This document shows, one piece after another, positions 13,337 to 13,755 of a DNA stretch of 13,755 nucleotides; within the stretch, counting starts at the first letter, position 1, and each line of letters starts with the position of its first letter. Source of the stretch: Gammaproteobacteria bacterium (GTDB lineage Bacteria > Pseudomonadota > Gammaproteobacteria > Pseudomonadales > Azotimanducaceae). The notes under the pieces are model-generated. The model was not told where the DNA came from. It was given only the letters and a program-made list of their open reading frames with translations, and did not search any database. The position numbers and the translations under genes are program-made. The stretch covers positions 1-13,755 of the forward strand of contig JAPOYW010000159.1 of assembly GCA_026706425.1 (NCBI GenBank). Direction: 5' to 3'.

Positions 13337-13755
13337 CTAGTAGTCCCCGGCAACGGCCTCAAAGTTGGTCAGTGCTGAGCGGAGGTTTTCCAGTATCTCA
13401 TCGGCAAGGACGTTCGGTTCCGGCAGGTTGTCGAGATCGGCAATGGAAGCATCCTTCACCCAGAAAACGTCGAGGCTGGCTTTGTCGCGGCTAAGGAGTT
13501 CTTCGCGCGAGTAGGCGCGCCACCGGCCGTTCGGGTTGTCCTCGCTCCAAATCTCGTCCCGGACATGGCGATTCTCCGGGTTGTAGCAGGCGACGAAGTC
13601 TGCAAGGTGGGCGTACGTCAGCGGCTTTTGCTTGAGCGTGTGATGCACGTTGGTGCGGTAGTCGTAGTACCAGACCTTCGACGTCTGAGGGTCGGGACTT
13701 GCCGGACGGTTGTCGAAGAAGATGACGTTCGCCTTCACGCCTTGGGCGTAGAAGA
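13337..13755 (-). CDS. hsdM: Type I restriction-modification methyltransferase subunit HsdM, C-terminal part
   Basis: Leftward frame entering from the right edge, 139 codons visible including the stop (TAG, 13339-13337). FYAQGVKANVIFFDNR at the edge is the well-conserved HsdM stretch after the NPPF catalytic region, which lies outside the window. It is followed by VWYYDYRTNVHHTLKQ, LADFVACYNPENRH, GRWRAYSREELLSRDK and SLDVFWVKD, the usual HsdM C-terminal sequence, ending DNLPEPNVLADEILENLRSAL. HsdM methylates adenine as part of the HsdR-HsdM-HsdS complex. The rest of the gene must lie beyond 13755; hsdS or hsdR are not visible here. It is convergent with the cytosine methyltransferase, across 226 bp. 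Reads as an intact 3' end. Confidence 0.92.
   Translation of the reverse strand, partial: FYAQGVKANVIFFDNRPASPDPQTSKVWYYDYRTNVHHTLKQKPLTYAHLADFVACYNPENRHVRDEIWSEDNPNGRWRAYSREELLSRDKASLDVFWVKDASIADLDNLPEPNVLADEILENLRSALTNFEAVAGDY

Noticed and set aside
13193..13378. Rightward 61-codon frame overlapping the end of hsdM
   Set aside because: It overlaps the opposite-strand hsdM 3' end and has no ribosome site or family pattern.

Overview
The window is high-GC DNA from a Gram-negative bacterium. The evidence is an outer-membrane TonB-dependent receptor with a signal peptide, a secreted beta-propeller protein and a DUF1640-type coiled-coil protein. A proteobacterium, perhaps an environmental gammaproteobacterium, fits best, but the taxon is inferred from gene types only. 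No rRNA, tRNA, CRISPR array, transposase or integrase gene was seen.

Left part (1-6038) looks like ordinary chromosome. A leftward TolB/PD40-like beta-propeller gene runs off the left edge (1-774). A rightward coiled-coil membrane protein with tandem ATKEDL repeats follows (966-1538). Its stop overlaps, tail to tail, the stop of a leftward Gfo/Idh/MocA oxidoreductase (1535-2674). Divergent from that is a large Oar-like TonB-dependent receptor with an N-terminal carboxypeptidase-regulatory domain (2790-6038). A perfect 8-bp hairpin sits directly after the receptor's stop codon. A junction of about 290 bp (6039-6331) without a convincing gene then separates this housekeeping-like part from an accessory region.

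Right part (6332-13755) looks like a defence or modification island. A tight three-gene rightward operon comes first: (i) a 776-aa soluble protein carrying two GHKL ATPase modules, an N-terminal Hsp90/MORC-like one and a C-terminal histidine-kinase core with an H-box; (ii) a 414-aa protein with a CheY-like receiver at its N-terminus and an unrecognised output region of about 290 aa; (iii) a 205-aa protein of unknown function. Gaps between these genes are 2 and 3 bp. Head to head beyond them are two DNA methyltransferases: a leftward Eco57I/TaqI-like N6-adenine enzyme (10548-12014) and a rightward cytosine-C5 enzyme (11986-13110). Their predicted 5' ends overlap by 29 bp. The right edge holds the 3' end of a leftward type I restriction-modification hsdM gene.

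The most interesting unit is 6332-13110. It combines a phosphorelay-like pair fused to a MORC/Hsp90-type ATPase, an unknown third protein and two methyltransferases of different chemistry, with no recognisable restriction nuclease. GHKL ATPases linked to restriction-modification genes have been described before. This arrangement, with an H-box kinase module in the same chain and a separate receiver protein whose output is unknown, is worth testing as a regulated modification/anti-phage system. Its function here is inference.
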